From assembly GCA_948567375.1 (NCBI GenBank), contig OX419760.1, positions 21,018,001 to 21,082,000 of the forward strand: a DNA stretch of 64,000 nt, written 5' to 3'. The notes beneath the pieces are model-generated. The model was not told where the DNA came from. It did not search any database and was given only the letters and a program-made list of their open reading frames with translations. Positions 38,101-47,754 of this stretch are shown piece by piece (the first letter of the stretch is position 1; each line of letters begins with the position of its first letter). The translations under genes and the position numbers were made by a program. This stretch comes from Lunularia cruciata. Its lineage: Eukaryota; Streptophyta; Marchantiopsida; Lunulariales; Lunulariaceae.

Positions 38101-39986
38101 GCTCCTCCTTCAGAATCAGATTCCCAATAATCAGAAGATGGGGTATCTGAATGTGAGGTGTTGGTGGTGTTAGTCACAGGAACAGTGACTCTATGGTTTG
38201 ATGGCCCAATCCTTAAGTACCCTTTGTGCCATCGATCAGTTGTGCGTGCTGCTCTCAACCATGGCCTCCCAAGAAGTAAGTCATAGCTTGAATCCTTCAA
38301 GACTTGGAAAGTCATGAGATTTTGAACTCCCATAACTGAAACTACCACCTTATCCATCACTCCTACTGGTCGAACTTGTTGCTTGTTTGCCATGCTCACC
38401 ACAAATGTTGAAGCTCTTGAGGGTATCATACCCAACTTCTTCATCAACCTTTCTGACATGGCATTCACTGCTGATCCTCCATCAACCAATGCATCCTTGA
38501 TGTTGTGACCATTCACTCTCACATCAATCTTGGAGGCATATTCACAAGCTTCCCATGGTGCTGGCTTGGCATCCACCACCCCCATTGATATTGGAACTTT
38601 TGCCTTCTTCTTCTTCTTGCTCCTTGTAGAACTCAAACCACCTCTAAGCTCCTTTCTCAAGGTAGGGTTCAAAGCAATTAATTGGCCCACTGTGATGTTA
38701 GCCTTGTGACTACCAACATCCTCCAACACATTGTAGTTCCATTGTTGCTTGGAGATCAAGAAGTCCTCCATCCCCAACTTCTTCCTTGGAGTCTTTGTTG
38801 TTGATGGTGTTGAGGTGCGAGTGCTCCTAGTAGACATAGGAGTATCCTTGCTTGAAGTAAATCCTTGAGAAGAGTGAACATCCTCTGCAAAACGAGCTCT
38901 CTTCTTCTCTTGTGCCAAAAGCTCCAAATTAGGACCCTTGGAGTTTGAGCACTCTCCCTTCTCATACTTGCTCTCAACCACATCTATGGATACTATCCCC
39001 TTACCTTTGTTGGGATTAGGAGCCACTTGGGTTTCACTACCTCCCTCTTTCCCTCTATTGGCTCCCTCATAACCCCTTCCTCCATGGTAAGTGGAATTTG
39101 GGCAATTCCTTTGGATATGGCCTCTTCCCCCACAACCAAAACAATTTCTATCATTGAAATTGTTGGCTGGTTGGCCTCCTCTATATGGATGGTTTCCATA
39201 ACTCCTAGGCCCTCTCCCTACATTCTGATCCACCTCTCTCTTCTCCCATAATTGCACCACATTGATCTTGAGATCCGCAAGTTGTTCTGTGATGGTTTGG
39301 AGTGGATCTTTTGGTGGAGGTGCAAGAACTGGAGCAACTACTACTTGTGGTGCAACCCTTGTCACCAAAGTATCAGAAGTTCCACCATACTTGTAGCCTT
39401 GAGGAGGATGCACAACCTCCTTCACCACCAAATCACTTTCATCCCCTTCCAAACTCTCCTCCATACGAATTGCGATCTTGATAGCTTCAACCTTGGAAGA
39501 AGGTTTCTCATATCTCACCTTGCTTCTAATTTGTGGTCTCAATCCTCCCACAAAATTCTTGGTGAGCATGGCCCCTATGCCAATCATTGTAGTCTCCACA
39601 TCATCCCCACCCTTCCTCAACACTATGCGAAATCTGGACTCCAATTTTTCCACTCTTTCCACATAGACTCTCACTTTCTCTCCATCTCCTTGCTTGAGAA
39701 ATGTAACCTCACTCATCAATCTCTCATAACTCTCATCAGGAAGAAAGTTCTCAATGAGTGCTGAAGTCAAAGTCTCCCAAGACTCCTCTTCCTCCTCTCT
39801 CCTCTCTCTCTTTTGGTATTCTGACTCATACCATGTAAGTGCTGCATCCTCAAAGAAATCTGGTAATAATGAGGCCCACTCATTCTTCCTCCTCTCATTG
39901 TTTCCTATGCAAGCTCTCTTGAAGTCTCTCACAAAGGCCTCCACATCTTCTCCATCCTTGCCAAAGAAAACCGGAAGTTTCCCCAT
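35160..39986 (-). CDS. Gag-pol polyprotein of copy B2
   Basis: 1608 residues, one frame. Gag at residues 1-190 (MGKLPVFFGKDGEDVEAF, with the ALTWYE signature of plant retrotransposon gag). CCHC zinc knuckle about 285-300 (CFGCGGRGHIQRNC). Aspartic protease about 500-600 with D-G-G-S in place of D-S/T-G. Reverse transcriptase about 760-960 (VDYKKLNAVTKKDYYPLP, GDGYSGYNQI, catalytic F-I-D-D). RNase H about 1030-1150 (YTDASNVAIG, TDHKAL). Integrase about 1240-1480: His/Cys zinc site, then Asp in GIDFVGP, Asp in SDRGGEF and Glu in GLAERTNQ. The C-terminus ends MYHRR without a chromodomain. Cleaved by its own protease to form particle and enzymes. All catalytic motifs are present, so it is probably functional. 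The ATG at 39984-39986 follows an A-rich tract. Confidence 0.95.
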   Translation of the reverse strand: MGKLPVFFGKDGEDVEAFVRDFKRACIGNNERRKNEWASLLPDFFEDAALTWYESEYQKRERREEEEESWETLTSALIENFLPDESYERLMSEVTFLKQGDGEKVRVYVERVEKLESRFRIVLRKGGDDVETTMIGIGAMLTKNFVGGLRPQIRSKVRYEKPSSKVEAIKIAIRMEESLEGDESDLVVKEVVHPPQGYKYGGTSDTLVTRVAPQVVVAPVLAPPPKDPLQTITEQLADLKINVVQLWEKREVDQNVGRGPRSYGNHPYRGGQPANNFNDRNCFGCGGRGHIQRNCPNSTYHGGRGYEGANRGKEGGSETQVAPNPNKGKGIVSIDVVESKYEKGECSNSKGPNLELLAQEKKRARFAEDVHSSQGFTSSKDTPMSTRSTRTSTPSTTKTPRKKLGMEDFLISKQQWNYNVLEDVGSHKANITVGQLIALNPTLRKELRGGLSSTRSKKKKKAKVPISMGVVDAKPAPWEACEYASKIDVRVNGHNIKDALVDGGSAVNAMSERLMKKLGMIPSRASTFVVSMANKQQVRPVGVMDKVVVSVMGVQNLMTFQVLKDSSYDLLLGRPWLRAARTTDRWHKGYLRIGPSNHRVTVPVTNTTNTSHSDTPSSDYWESDSEGGASGVDTSMEEETSTEEDESESDSDVYPLCAMDFAPKPEVLKDPDKSPLTLEEVERRLSTLKYGPNVTKEEKVRFEEIFRKFIHVFAFSYKDLKEVTLEEHKIEVESHARPIRQKQRRISPPISLVVKEEIDKLKEAGFIFEVENSEWVSPIVIVKKKNGKLRVCVDYKKLNAVTKKDYYPLPFIDEILEEVAGHERYSFGDGYSGYNQIKIAPEHQQLTTFTTPWGTYAFKVMPFGLCNAPATFQRFMNKVFEPFIGKFVRDFIDDFCVYGSKEEHFEHLIKVLQRLDEANASLNPEKCIFGCEEGLVLGHIISKDGIAVDPEKVRKISDLPFPSSLTKLRQFLGMVGYYRRFIFSFSNKAYALTIYMKKGVDYMVILEDKEALKAFEELKQSLVVAPILAKPDWSKPFILYTDASNVAIGCTLSQLDQDGHDHPIAYASRQMVSAEKNYSVTEREGLAVIFGLKKFRHYLIGGKATIVTDHKALKYIFNKPNVEGRLARWMILLSEYDYTIEDRPGKKHANADLLSRAYDHDGDEPVDDSFPDEELMTISVTQEVPMEYKEIVDFVTRGNYPEGMHARERKALAARSRPYTMVDDILFHQGADGLLRRAVGKEESILLIKEFHEGLVCGGHFAGKVTAFKILDAGYHWRGIFKDCLDYCKTCHVCQAFARKSTSTPPLRSIPLLGPFEKWGIDFVGPLNRTPRNNRYIVVVTDYLTKWVEARPLRDKNEDEVGRFLYERIITRFGCPLELVSDRGGEFTGSITTAMLRHFSITHRVTTSYKPNSNGLAERTNQTLCMMLAKDAEMEGAKHHWDKRIHAVLWEYRTTMKTSTGYSPFQLVYGIESTLPIHFDLHTFQSIHRRLKKAQGSDAEKSRKDQLMELEEARAVAMVRVEQAQRKQKESYDKRQGKKKVEPFKEGDWVMLFDSIRFKRVQKKFLPKYFGPFIVEKVWGNYTYDLKELGGRHFDRINHDKLKMYHRR

Positions 39987-40017
39987 CTTAACCCCTCACT
40001 ATCTTTCTTTTCTCTCA

Positions 40018-40043
40018 AATTTTTTTTTTTTTTTTTTTTTCTT
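40018..40043. repeat. Homopolymer T/A run before B2 gag
   Basis: About 24 T on the plus strand (A on the element strand) just upstream of the gag start; copy B1 has only nine A there. Likely slippage expansion. Confidence 0.8.
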
Positions 40044-40231
40044 TTCTTTTCTCTCACTCTATTACTAATAGAGTATATACATGACTAACACCATCTGAGA
40101 ATAATCCACTCTAGGGAACACAAAAGGTTCAGGTTGCTCCAAGATTTCTATAGCAACATCAAATCCTAAAGTGCATATTAATCTAACTCTCATGGATAGT
40201 TTATCCATAAGTTGAAAGATTATCTCCATCA

Positions 40232-40729
40232 CTAATCTTGAGAACTAGCTGATGAAGGTGGTAGTATTTCTGTAGCTGTACTAAGACTCTCTCCAAGATC
40301 CTTCACCAAAGTTTCCAAAAGTGCTTTTACTCCACTACACTCATGTCCTTTTGGAAGTCCTTCAACTCCACAAACCTCACACAACTCCTTGGTCTTAGAT
40401 CTTCTCCCTCCCAATCTTGGTGAAGAAGGTCCAACATGCAAACCCAAGTCAAGTAAGCCTCTCCTTTCCCTCAATCTCTTGCTCTCAAAGGTCAATGGAC
40501 ATGAACTTGCCTTATGTCCCTTCTCTCCACATAGAAAGCACTTAGACTCACTCTTTCCTCCAAGTGGTGTAGGTTTTTGGATCCTCTCAACACTCTCTTC
40601 AAATTCTATTGTAAACTCTCTTTTCCTCAAATCCACCCCTACAATCACCTCAAACCCTTGGGGAACCTTGCATAATCTCAATTTCCACTCTTGATGACTC
40701 TCCATGTTCCCCAAGATGAATCTAAACAC
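40232..40729 (-). CDS. Family B upstream zinc-finger ORF (copy B2)
   Basis: 165 codons; the start may be the Met at residue 9 (MESHQEWKLRLCKV), which is where the B1 copy begins. Contains an intact CCHC knuckle (CFLCGEKGHKASSC) at about residues 62-75 and a second Cys/His cluster, CEVCGVEGLPKGHEC, about 115-130, plus a basic stretch between them. It lies between the primer site and gag, in the same direction, with about 245 bp before gag. Knuckles of this kind bind single-stranded nucleic acid in Gag; a separate second copy outside gag is not part of the usual gypsy layout. It could be a nucleocapsid-like chaperone or a captured host zinc-finger gene. Expression route (leaky scanning, splicing) unknown. 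Confidence 0.7.
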   Translation of the reverse strand: MFRFILGNMESHQEWKLRLCKVPQGFEVIVGVDLRKREFTIEFEESVERIQKPTPLGGKSESKCFLCGEKGHKASSCPLTFESKRLRERRGLLDLGLHVGPSSPRLGGRRSKTKELCEVCGVEGLPKGHECSGVKALLETLVKDLGESLSTATEILPPSSASSQD

Positions 40730-41353
40730 TCAAACATGCTTTTTGTTGATCTCAAACTTCTCATGCATGAGATCTCCACTCTGCAGAATTGACCCTTCCT
40801 CACAATGTCACTCAAATCTCCCAACTAATATGTCACAGTCCTCTGAAATTTTCCACACTTGATCACAACTCTAGGGCGTCCCTCCCTGCAAAATTTTAGA
40901 TCTTTTCATCGAGCCATTTGGCCTAGACACCTTTCTATTCAGCACCCATATTTCAGATTTGGTCTGAAAACCACCCCCCTCCTTTCAAAAACTCATAACG
41001 CACTGCGCAAAAATGATCTCTCTCTAATTTTTGTGGCACCAGGTAGGATACAATGCACTGAATTTTCTTGGAAATTTTCAGGACAATTCACTAAACATTG
41101 AAGAAATGGCAGACTCTGTACAATTTTCCAGAGAGCATGCAGTTGCGGGAGCACTTTACCCTATCAACTTTCAAAAATTCTAGCCCAGTGCGCATAGAAG
41201 CTCTCTCAATAATTTCAAGTGTGCTAACTGAAAGATAACCCAAGCTATCATGTGTAGAAATCTCAAGTCCAGATCTCAAACTTGAGATTTTGCCCAAAAT
41301 CACCTTAATCCCCAAAATCTGCAATCCACCTCACACAATCTCTCCAATTCCTC

Positions 41354-41587
41354 TCATGTGTACAAGATGTACAAAATCACCTCAAAGACATCATAATGAA
41401 CTACAGGGTATACAAATGGATCTTGGTTCTCTAACATAAGTTCAGCCCTCTCCTCTCCTAATGTTCTCTCCAAGTGAGCTCTCATAGCCTCCTTCTGCCT
41501 AATGTAGAATTGGACGCGGAACATTATCTTGCCTTCTAGAGAGGTCCCGGCAACGGAACCAAAAATGTGAGCCGGCCTGTCTCTCAC
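41354..41587 (-). other. Family B short leader ORF (copy B2)
   Basis: 77 codons from the LTR tail across the primer site, as in B1; the internal Met (MFRVQFYIRQKEAM) may be a better start. No recognised domain. Confidence 0.3.
41544..41561 (-). other. Copy B2 primer binding site (probable Glu tRNA)
   Basis: On the minus strand TGGTTCCGTTGCCGGGAC, four bases after the 5' LTR, identical to B1. Confidence 0.8.
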
Positions 41588-42257
41588 TCAGGATGAACCT
41601 CTGATGGCTATTATGGTAGCGCACCATGGACTAAGAAGGCAAGGAACCCCAACTCCATCATACTCCTCCAAGGCTAACACTCCAAGACTCAAGACATTGC
41701 TCACTAGAGAACTCAATGAGAGAGAGATAGTTGCAAATGAAAGGATGATGAGTACCTCCTCACTCCTTGTTTATATACTTGTGAAATAGTTACGTACTAA
41801 AGTTACTAATTACCGTAGTAACTCAAGTTACTAGACTAAAAGTCAAGTAAAGTCAAAAAGTAGAAAGGAATATCCATTCACATGGGCATATTCCCCTAAG
41901 CATGTGGTCTTATCTTGACCCAACCACTAAAGCAAGGATTCCTTCACATGGGCTATCCTTGGACTAAAGAAGAATCCAAAACAAAAAGGCTTGCGGGCCC
42001 AAGAGTTCTCAACTCTTTCCCCAAAGCCAAACACCTAGGAATAATACCAAGTCAACACACTAAAATCCAAAATAGTGGTGCTCATCTTTTCTACTTCCTC
42101 TAAAGTAAGGTCCCATCTATCTTAGCTATGACTAACTTTAGCTAACCATGACTAATATAGAACCATCCTTTATCTCTATATAAATAATATCTCTTAAGTA
42201 CTTGTAATACCAAGCTAAATATCACAATACCACACACATGCACAAATGGGTGTTACA
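41566..42257 (-). repeat. Copy B2 5' LTR
   Basis: 692 bp; on the element strand TGTAACACCC...GGCTCACA. Followed on the plus strand by TSD GATC. Confidence 0.95.
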
Positions 42258-43016
42258 GATCCTATCCATGACCCTCTGGAACTCAATAGGAGCATTCTTT
42301 AACCCAAATGGTAAGAACCTCCATTGATATAACACACCCTTGTGGTGAGGATCAATAGCCCAAAATGTTGTCTTGGACTTATCCTCCTCCCTGATCGGCA
42401 ATTGATGATATCTTGCTCAAAGATCCAAAGTACTGAAGATCTTTGCATGCCCAATTGCATCAAAAATCTCCTTCAATGTAGGCATGGCATACCAATCAGC
42501 CATGGTCTGTTGGTTGATAGGACAATAATCTCCACACATTTGCCTATTTGTATAGTTGCCATGCATATCCTTCTTGGCTGGCATCACTGTCTCTGATGCA
42601 TACTCTCTATGTGAAATCTCCACCAAACCAGCCTCAAAAAGGTCACTACTCCGGCTCTAAATCAATATCCTCTCCATATCACTATATCGATAAGGACATC
42701 GCAAAACTAGTGTGTTGCTAGTCAGCTCAATCTGTATACCAGGTCCCTTTAGAGCACCCAAATCCTTCATATTGAAGGCAAAACAACTCGTATGACTCCT
42801 TAAGAACCTCCAAACCCTCCGTCTTTCCTCTCCAGTAAGCTTGGGTCCAAGATCTGGCTCCCAAGTATCCTCTATAATTGTAGTAGGAGTGGAAGACATA
42901 CTGACTGACTGCTACATTGGGCCCTTGGGAGCAATAGTGTCATGCTCTCGACCACCAGAGGTCCCAACCTCTGTGTGAAAAACTCCCTCCACTCTGGCTG
43001 CAAGCTCCACACGTCC
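42258..43016 (-). pseudogene. Element D reverse transcriptase, N-terminal part
   Basis: Reading down from about 42899: a protease-RT linker ('LGPKLTGEERRRVWRFL', about 42840), then the RT fingers ('PAKKDMHGNYTNRQMCGDY', about 42560) with stops at about 42657 and 42417, and 'WRFLPFGLKNAP' near 42310. Continues beyond B2 at 34419 with the Y-I-D-D box. The section 42900-43016 links to the methyltransferase across the solo LTR. Confidence 0.8.
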
Positions 43017-43696
43017 TGTAACACCCATTTGTGCATGTGTGTGGTATTGTGATATTTAGCTTGGTATTACAAGTACTTAAGAGATATTATTTATATAGAG
43101 ATAAAGGATGGTTCTATATTAGTCATGGTTAGCTAAAGTTAGTCATAGCTAAGATAGATGGGACCTTACTTTAGAGGAAGTAGAAAAGATGAGCACCACT
43201 ATTTTGGATTTTAGTGTGTTGACTTGGTATTATTCCTAGGTGTTTGGCTTTGGGGAAAGAGTTGAGAACTCTTGGGCCCGCAAGCCTTTTTGTTTTGGAT
43301 TCTTCTTTAGTCCAAGGATAGCCCATGTGAAGGAATCCTTGCTTTAGTGGTTGGGTCAAGATAAGGGGAATATGCCCATGTGAATGGATATTCCTTTCTA
43401 CTTTTTGACTTTACTTGACTTTTAGTCTAGTAACTTGAGTTACTACGGTAATTAGTAACTTTGGTACGTAACTATTTCACAAGTATATAAACAAGGAGTG
43501 AGGAGGTACTCATCATCCTTTCATTTGCAACTATCTTCTCTCTCATTGAGTTCTCTAGTGAGCAATGTCTTGAGTCTTGGAGTGTTAGCCTTGGAGGAGT
43601 ATGATGGAGTTGGGGTTCCTTGCCTTCTTAGTCCATGGTGCGCTACCATAATAGCCATCAGAGGTTCATCCTGAGTGAGAGACAGGCCGGCTCACA
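43017..43696 (+). repeat. Solo LTR of family B
   Basis: 680 bp, TGTAACACCC...GGCTCACA, with a 13-bp deletion and one added base relative to the 692-bp form. TSD GTCC at 43013-43016 and 43697-43700. It separates the D methyltransferase from the D reverse transcriptase and reflects LTR-LTR recombination after a full insertion. Confidence 0.93.
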
Positions 43697-43839
43697 GTCC
43701 TCTAGTTGCATCCCATGTGGACCAAGGGTGTAATCCAAGTAGCCCACGCTCACTTGGATGGACTCCAAGTAGACCACTCTCCTTAGTAGCTACTAGATGT
43801 TTCCCAAGAATACCATGTCCACTCGATCCATCACCCCGA

Positions 43840-44880
43840 GGTGATGGACCGAGTGGTGATGCCTCTCAAGTGCATCCTGCGCTGCTCTGCCAAGCCAAGG
43901 CTCACAATCCAGGTCAAACAGTTCAGGTCCATAGCCTGACCTAACACTTGACGCCTGGATGCCTCTGACACTACTGGAATAGCGATAATACCGGTGCAAA
44001 AACCCATCACCCGCTCTCTCTCATCAGTGTTGGGCTCCACCAACTACAGTAACTGTGAGTCCAAACAAGTCCAGGTCCTCCCTCTTGAAAGGCATGAGAG
44101 CTTGGGAAACTCATGAGTGTGGGAAATGCAGCTCTAGGTTGTCCAACTAGGTTCACCACTGCCATAGGCGACCTATCAGCCACTACCACTGTTTGAGACT
44201 GATGCCAACATCCAAGATATCATCAACAAGGATGTGGTCAAGTCGCTAAATCCCATCATAAGCGCATTGTAGAACCTTTTTGGGTAAGAGGTTTGTCCAC
44301 CAAAGATGAAGACAATGAGCCCATGATCCCACTCTAGCTGCATCTAACAATACAATAGGTCCCATCCAAGAATGGACATGATGTGTACTTGCCACCACTC
44401 TGGTGCAAGAATCACCCATCAAAGGAACATTCTCCAAAAGGTAAGTTGGAGAAAAGGACTGATGAACTTAGAGATGTTGAAATATCCGTAACATTTCCCA
44501 AAACACACCAGAACGAGGATCCTTAAGACCCAATCCTCTAACAGCACATGTATGTCCCTGACATGGCCATCCTGAAATCACCAAGTGCATAAGCTCATGT
44601 CTCTCTAGGTCATGCACCCCCAGTAAGGAAATATCTCATGGTCGGGCCTTCTGGTAACCTCTAACTACTGACATGGGTAATAACTCCGAATACCGATAAA
44701 CCAAGTGTGCCACATGATGTAGAGAGACTCACCTAGTAGTCTCATCTTTCTCTACATACAAGTACCTCTGTACTCGTATACCCGCCTGTAACACTGCAGC
44801 TAGTCCGGTGTTGATCCCACCAAACAACTCCAATAGGCATATCCCCTCTATTGGATATTGCTAAGCAATGAGTGTGGTAT
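43840..44880 (-). pseudogene. Cytosine-5 DNA methyltransferase domain of element D
   Basis: Transfers a methyl group from S-adenosylmethionine to cytosine C5. Motifs in order: I, LELFGGINTGLAAVLQAGI (44782-44836); II, YLYVEKDE; IV, SGWPCQGHTCAVRG with the catalytic Cys codon at 44561-44563 intact; VI, ENV (44426-44434); VIII, a DAARVGSWAH...WWTNL stretch near 44300-44340; then, after a frameshift near 44190, a target-recognition region, IX (ERERVMGF, near 44010) and X (GQAMDLNCLTWIV, near 43930). About 330 residues, close to a bare catalytic domain. Stops at 44729 (TGA), 44636 (TGA), 44468 (TAA), 44246 (TAG). It reads in the same frame as the upstream protease, so it was part of Pol. Subfamily (DNMT3/DRM-like or other) not determined. 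Confidence 0.9.
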
Positions 44881-44915
44881 CCAGAGGTGTCAAAGCAATT
44901 GCCTCTAGAGGCTCA

Positions 44916-44943
44916 TCCTCACACTCATCCTCACACTCATCTC
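44916..44943 (-). repeat. Short acidic tandem repeat before the methyltransferase
   Basis: A 12-bp unit encoding D-E-C-E is repeated about two and a half times, in the linker upstream of motif I. Confidence 0.6.
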
Positions 44944-45187
44944 CTGATGGTACAAAGGCTCCACTCCAAGCCTATTGCACCAACTGATCTGCATGCTGCT
45001 GCAATGCCTCCTCTGAACTCCACAATGGAACATCCAAGGTGGATGGAACAATCCCACTCGTACTCCAAAGCCGAGTGATCTCCTTTGGTACTGGAGTATC
45101 CTCTACATGGGCATTCCCCTCCAACAAGTCACCAAGCCAAGTAACTGCACCACTAAAAGCTAAAACTGATGCTGCCATGGTCCAAGA

Positions 45188-45790
45188 CTATAGTGAGCCA
45201 AGACTGCCACTATTGAAGCGTACTAGTAGGCGACATACCCGTCCCTCACCAAACTGCCAACCAGGTCTATAAGAGGTTGTCTCCTCCCAATAGTCAATGT
45301 TGAAACCCATGGGGTATAACACTACTTCCCCAACTAGCACATCATATGACTCAGTTATTGTCGCAATAGCCTGAGCTCTCACCACCAAGCTATCAGTCAG
45401 ATGACCAGGCTGAACCTGGACAACAAGCTCTCCATGTGTGATGCACTCTGTCAAACCACCACCTAGAGATGTCTGGATCTAAAATGGACACCTCTCCACA
45501 TCGGTATTCCGTAACTCCAGACCGACCATTGCAGCCTTCCCCAACATAAGGGGTTGCACACCAGATTCTAACAAGACTCTCTGTGGTGTATAGACCTTCC
45601 CTGAAGGTCCCACCAAACATAAAATCCCCCTCTGGTTATCCAATAGGACAACACCAGGTGTGAACCGTGCTCTCTCAAAGGCCGGTCTAGCTGGCAATTC
45701 CTCCAGTCTAGCCGTTGCTACCTGCCATAAACCATTGGTCATTGAACGGATCCCATGCTCCTCAACCAAGTCTGTTGCACTACCAACCAC
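45188..45790 (-). pseudogene. Element D aspartic protease region
   Basis: In element direction: 'VYTPQRVLLESGVQPLML' (about 45580), where L-L-E-S-G replaces the expected L-L-D-S-G, so the catalytic Asp is lost; then 'LGGGLTECIT' and 'YDVLVGEVVLYPMGF' (about 45310), the D-V-L-V-G strand typical of the second half of retropepsins. One stop at 45479. The same frame continues into the linker (45178-44972) and the methyltransferase. Confidence 0.75.
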
Positions 45791-45999
45791 CTCTACTTTA
45801 GTAGTAGGAACTTCACCATCCCTACTCTCTCACAACGTGGCAGCCAACCAGAATATTGGGGCTGGGTCAACTCCCAATGTAAACATATCACTGGCCAAAA
45901 ACAAAGGACGCCGCATAATAAGCTGAGCCGCCCCCAACATTATGCTAGACTCAGTCTGTGTAGTAGCAAGTGGCTAAGTATTAGGTAGTCCATCATGTA

Positions 46000-47754
46000 C
46001 TCCATCACCACCTACGACACCTGCATTGGGACGTCTAGGAACCATGGATGTCGTCTGCAATGCCTCAGATAGCATGAAAGACTAGGGAAGTCTGACCTGT
46101 CTCCCAACCTCTCCTCTCTGTGGGTCCAACTCCACTGATGCTCCTCTAAGCTCTAGAGCACGTACTGCACTCCTAGTCATTGCTGCAAATGCATCTACCT
46201 GTGCTGCTCCGCACATGAAGTCCAAAGCATCTCTATCACCAGCATATGAGGTGGAAGCCTTAGCACCCAAATCTGATCTCCTCTGAGCAATAGCCATACT
46301 AGCCAATCTCTGCTCCAACTGCTCAATCCGAGTAGCCATAGTTGTATCAGAAGTAAGGGCAGGTACTGCATCCCTACTAGGTGTAGATCCTCTACCACCA
46401 CCTCTACCACCTCGTCCTCCATGAACTGGAGCTCCTCTACTACCTGCCATAGCAGCCCTACCACTCTGTAACTCCAGGTGTAGGTCAAAACACTGGTCAC
46501 TAGTGTGACCAAATCTGTGGCAGTGCTCACACTACCTTTGTGCTGGCCGTGATGCACCAAAGGTATCATGTCCGCTGTCCTGAGTACACTCTCTCTTATG
46601 GTGAGGTCCACCACAAGTCCAACAAGCAACACCACCACTCACTAGCTGATGCTGACCCAAAAATGAGGGTAAGGGTCTAACTCCACTAGGCCCTCCACTT
46701 GCTCCATAAGATCTGGGCTATCCACCTTATCCTCAAAAACCAACTAGACGTGGTGCACTCTACTGCACTCTAGAAGAAGTCACAACCGTGGATGAGGTCT
46801 CCATACCAAATCCAGATGTCACCACTCTCTCCTCTACCATGTTGAGCTCAATACGCTCAGCCAAACCAAAGAACACTGCCAAAGTAGGCAAAGTAGCTTG
46901 TAACAACATAGCATCACGAACTCTACGTCACAACTCCCTGTCTAGTACCCCATACCAAAAGTGGACTGCTTGGGCCTCAGTAACTCCCTAAGTGAAACTG
47001 ATCAGCCGCCTCATGCGAGTATATGCCTCACTTGTAGGCTCTCTCCAGCCTTCCGTTGGAACTCCTGCAAGCTCCTCACCTTGTCTGTCCGTACTCCCTA
47101 GTAGTTCTGCCTCAAACACAAGAAGAACTCCACCATGGGGTTAAACCCCGGTACCACACCACCTCCTACAGCGGTACCTCCACTCGTAGTAGCACTATCT
47201 CCAGCTAGTGCACCTCCACTAGCTCCACCCACACTACTCGAGCTAGAACTTGTAGGTACAACCAATCTACTCCTAGCCACTGAGCCTGAAGTGACGGAGA
47301 CATAGTGTGGAGATCAATACTATCTCCATAACTCAATATCCTCCAAATGAGCTCTCCTGAACTCATGGTAGTCATCCATCAGCAGACCTTCCAAATGCTG
47401 AAACAACCCCTTCCATGCCATGAAGGGTGTAAACAAAGTCGGGTTCCGCATCTACTATAGATCACACCAACTATCAAACTCCTGGATGAAGTCATCTAAC
47501 TCAATAGTACCCACTATACCAGAGTAACGCATAGGGCCTTTGGAGGCCCCATAAATCTTGTCCATGTCCCACAACAACGGTGCGGACACACCGAGTGCAC
47601 TCTCAACTGAATCAGCTCCTGTGTCAAATTCCAACTCAGAGTCAATCTCCTCCTTCATTGGGACCTGAGATCCAAGCTGATACCGAGCACCACTCCGAGT
47701 AAACCCACTGCGTACTACAGGGCTAACTCCTTTAGAATCTCCAAAGAACTCCAT
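46000..47754 (-). pseudogene. Element D gag
   Basis: Probable start ATG at 47752-47754 (MEFFGDSKGVSPVVRSGF). Capsid-like part 47100-47600 ('ELDDFIQEFDSWCDL', 'LEDIELWR'), Ser/Gly-rich linker about 47150-47260, then two Cys/His zinc-knuckle remnants near 46590 (CWTCGG...) and 46510 (CEHCHRFGHTSDQC), followed by a Gly/Arg-rich tract (about 46380-46440, GGRGGRGGG) and a short coiled coil. Frameshifts lie between the N- and C-terminal halves. The C-terminal half shares the protease frame. Confidence 0.75.

Larger units (their letters stand above)
34420..42257 (-). mobile_element. Copy B2: apparently intact family B gypsy retrotransposon
   Basis: 7,838 bp with two 692-bp LTRs that I read as identical, primer site, two leader ORFs, one uninterrupted 1608-codon gag-pol and a polypurine tract. 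TSD GATC at 34416-34419 and 42258-42261. Inserted in the reverse transcriptase of element D. No chromodomain. Identical LTRs and an open polyprotein point to very recent insertion; whether it is transcribed cannot be seen. Confidence 0.95.

Noticed and set aside
39252-39764. 170-codon plus-strand frame and others opposite the B2 polyprotein (for example 37266-37670)
   Set aside because: They are antisense shadows of a well-supported gag-pol; no domain, and they match the mirror frames of B1.
46195-46638. 147-codon minus-strand frame in element D
   Set aside because: A shifted frame over the gag knuckle region; the correct frame shows the Cys/His pattern and the Gly/Arg tract.
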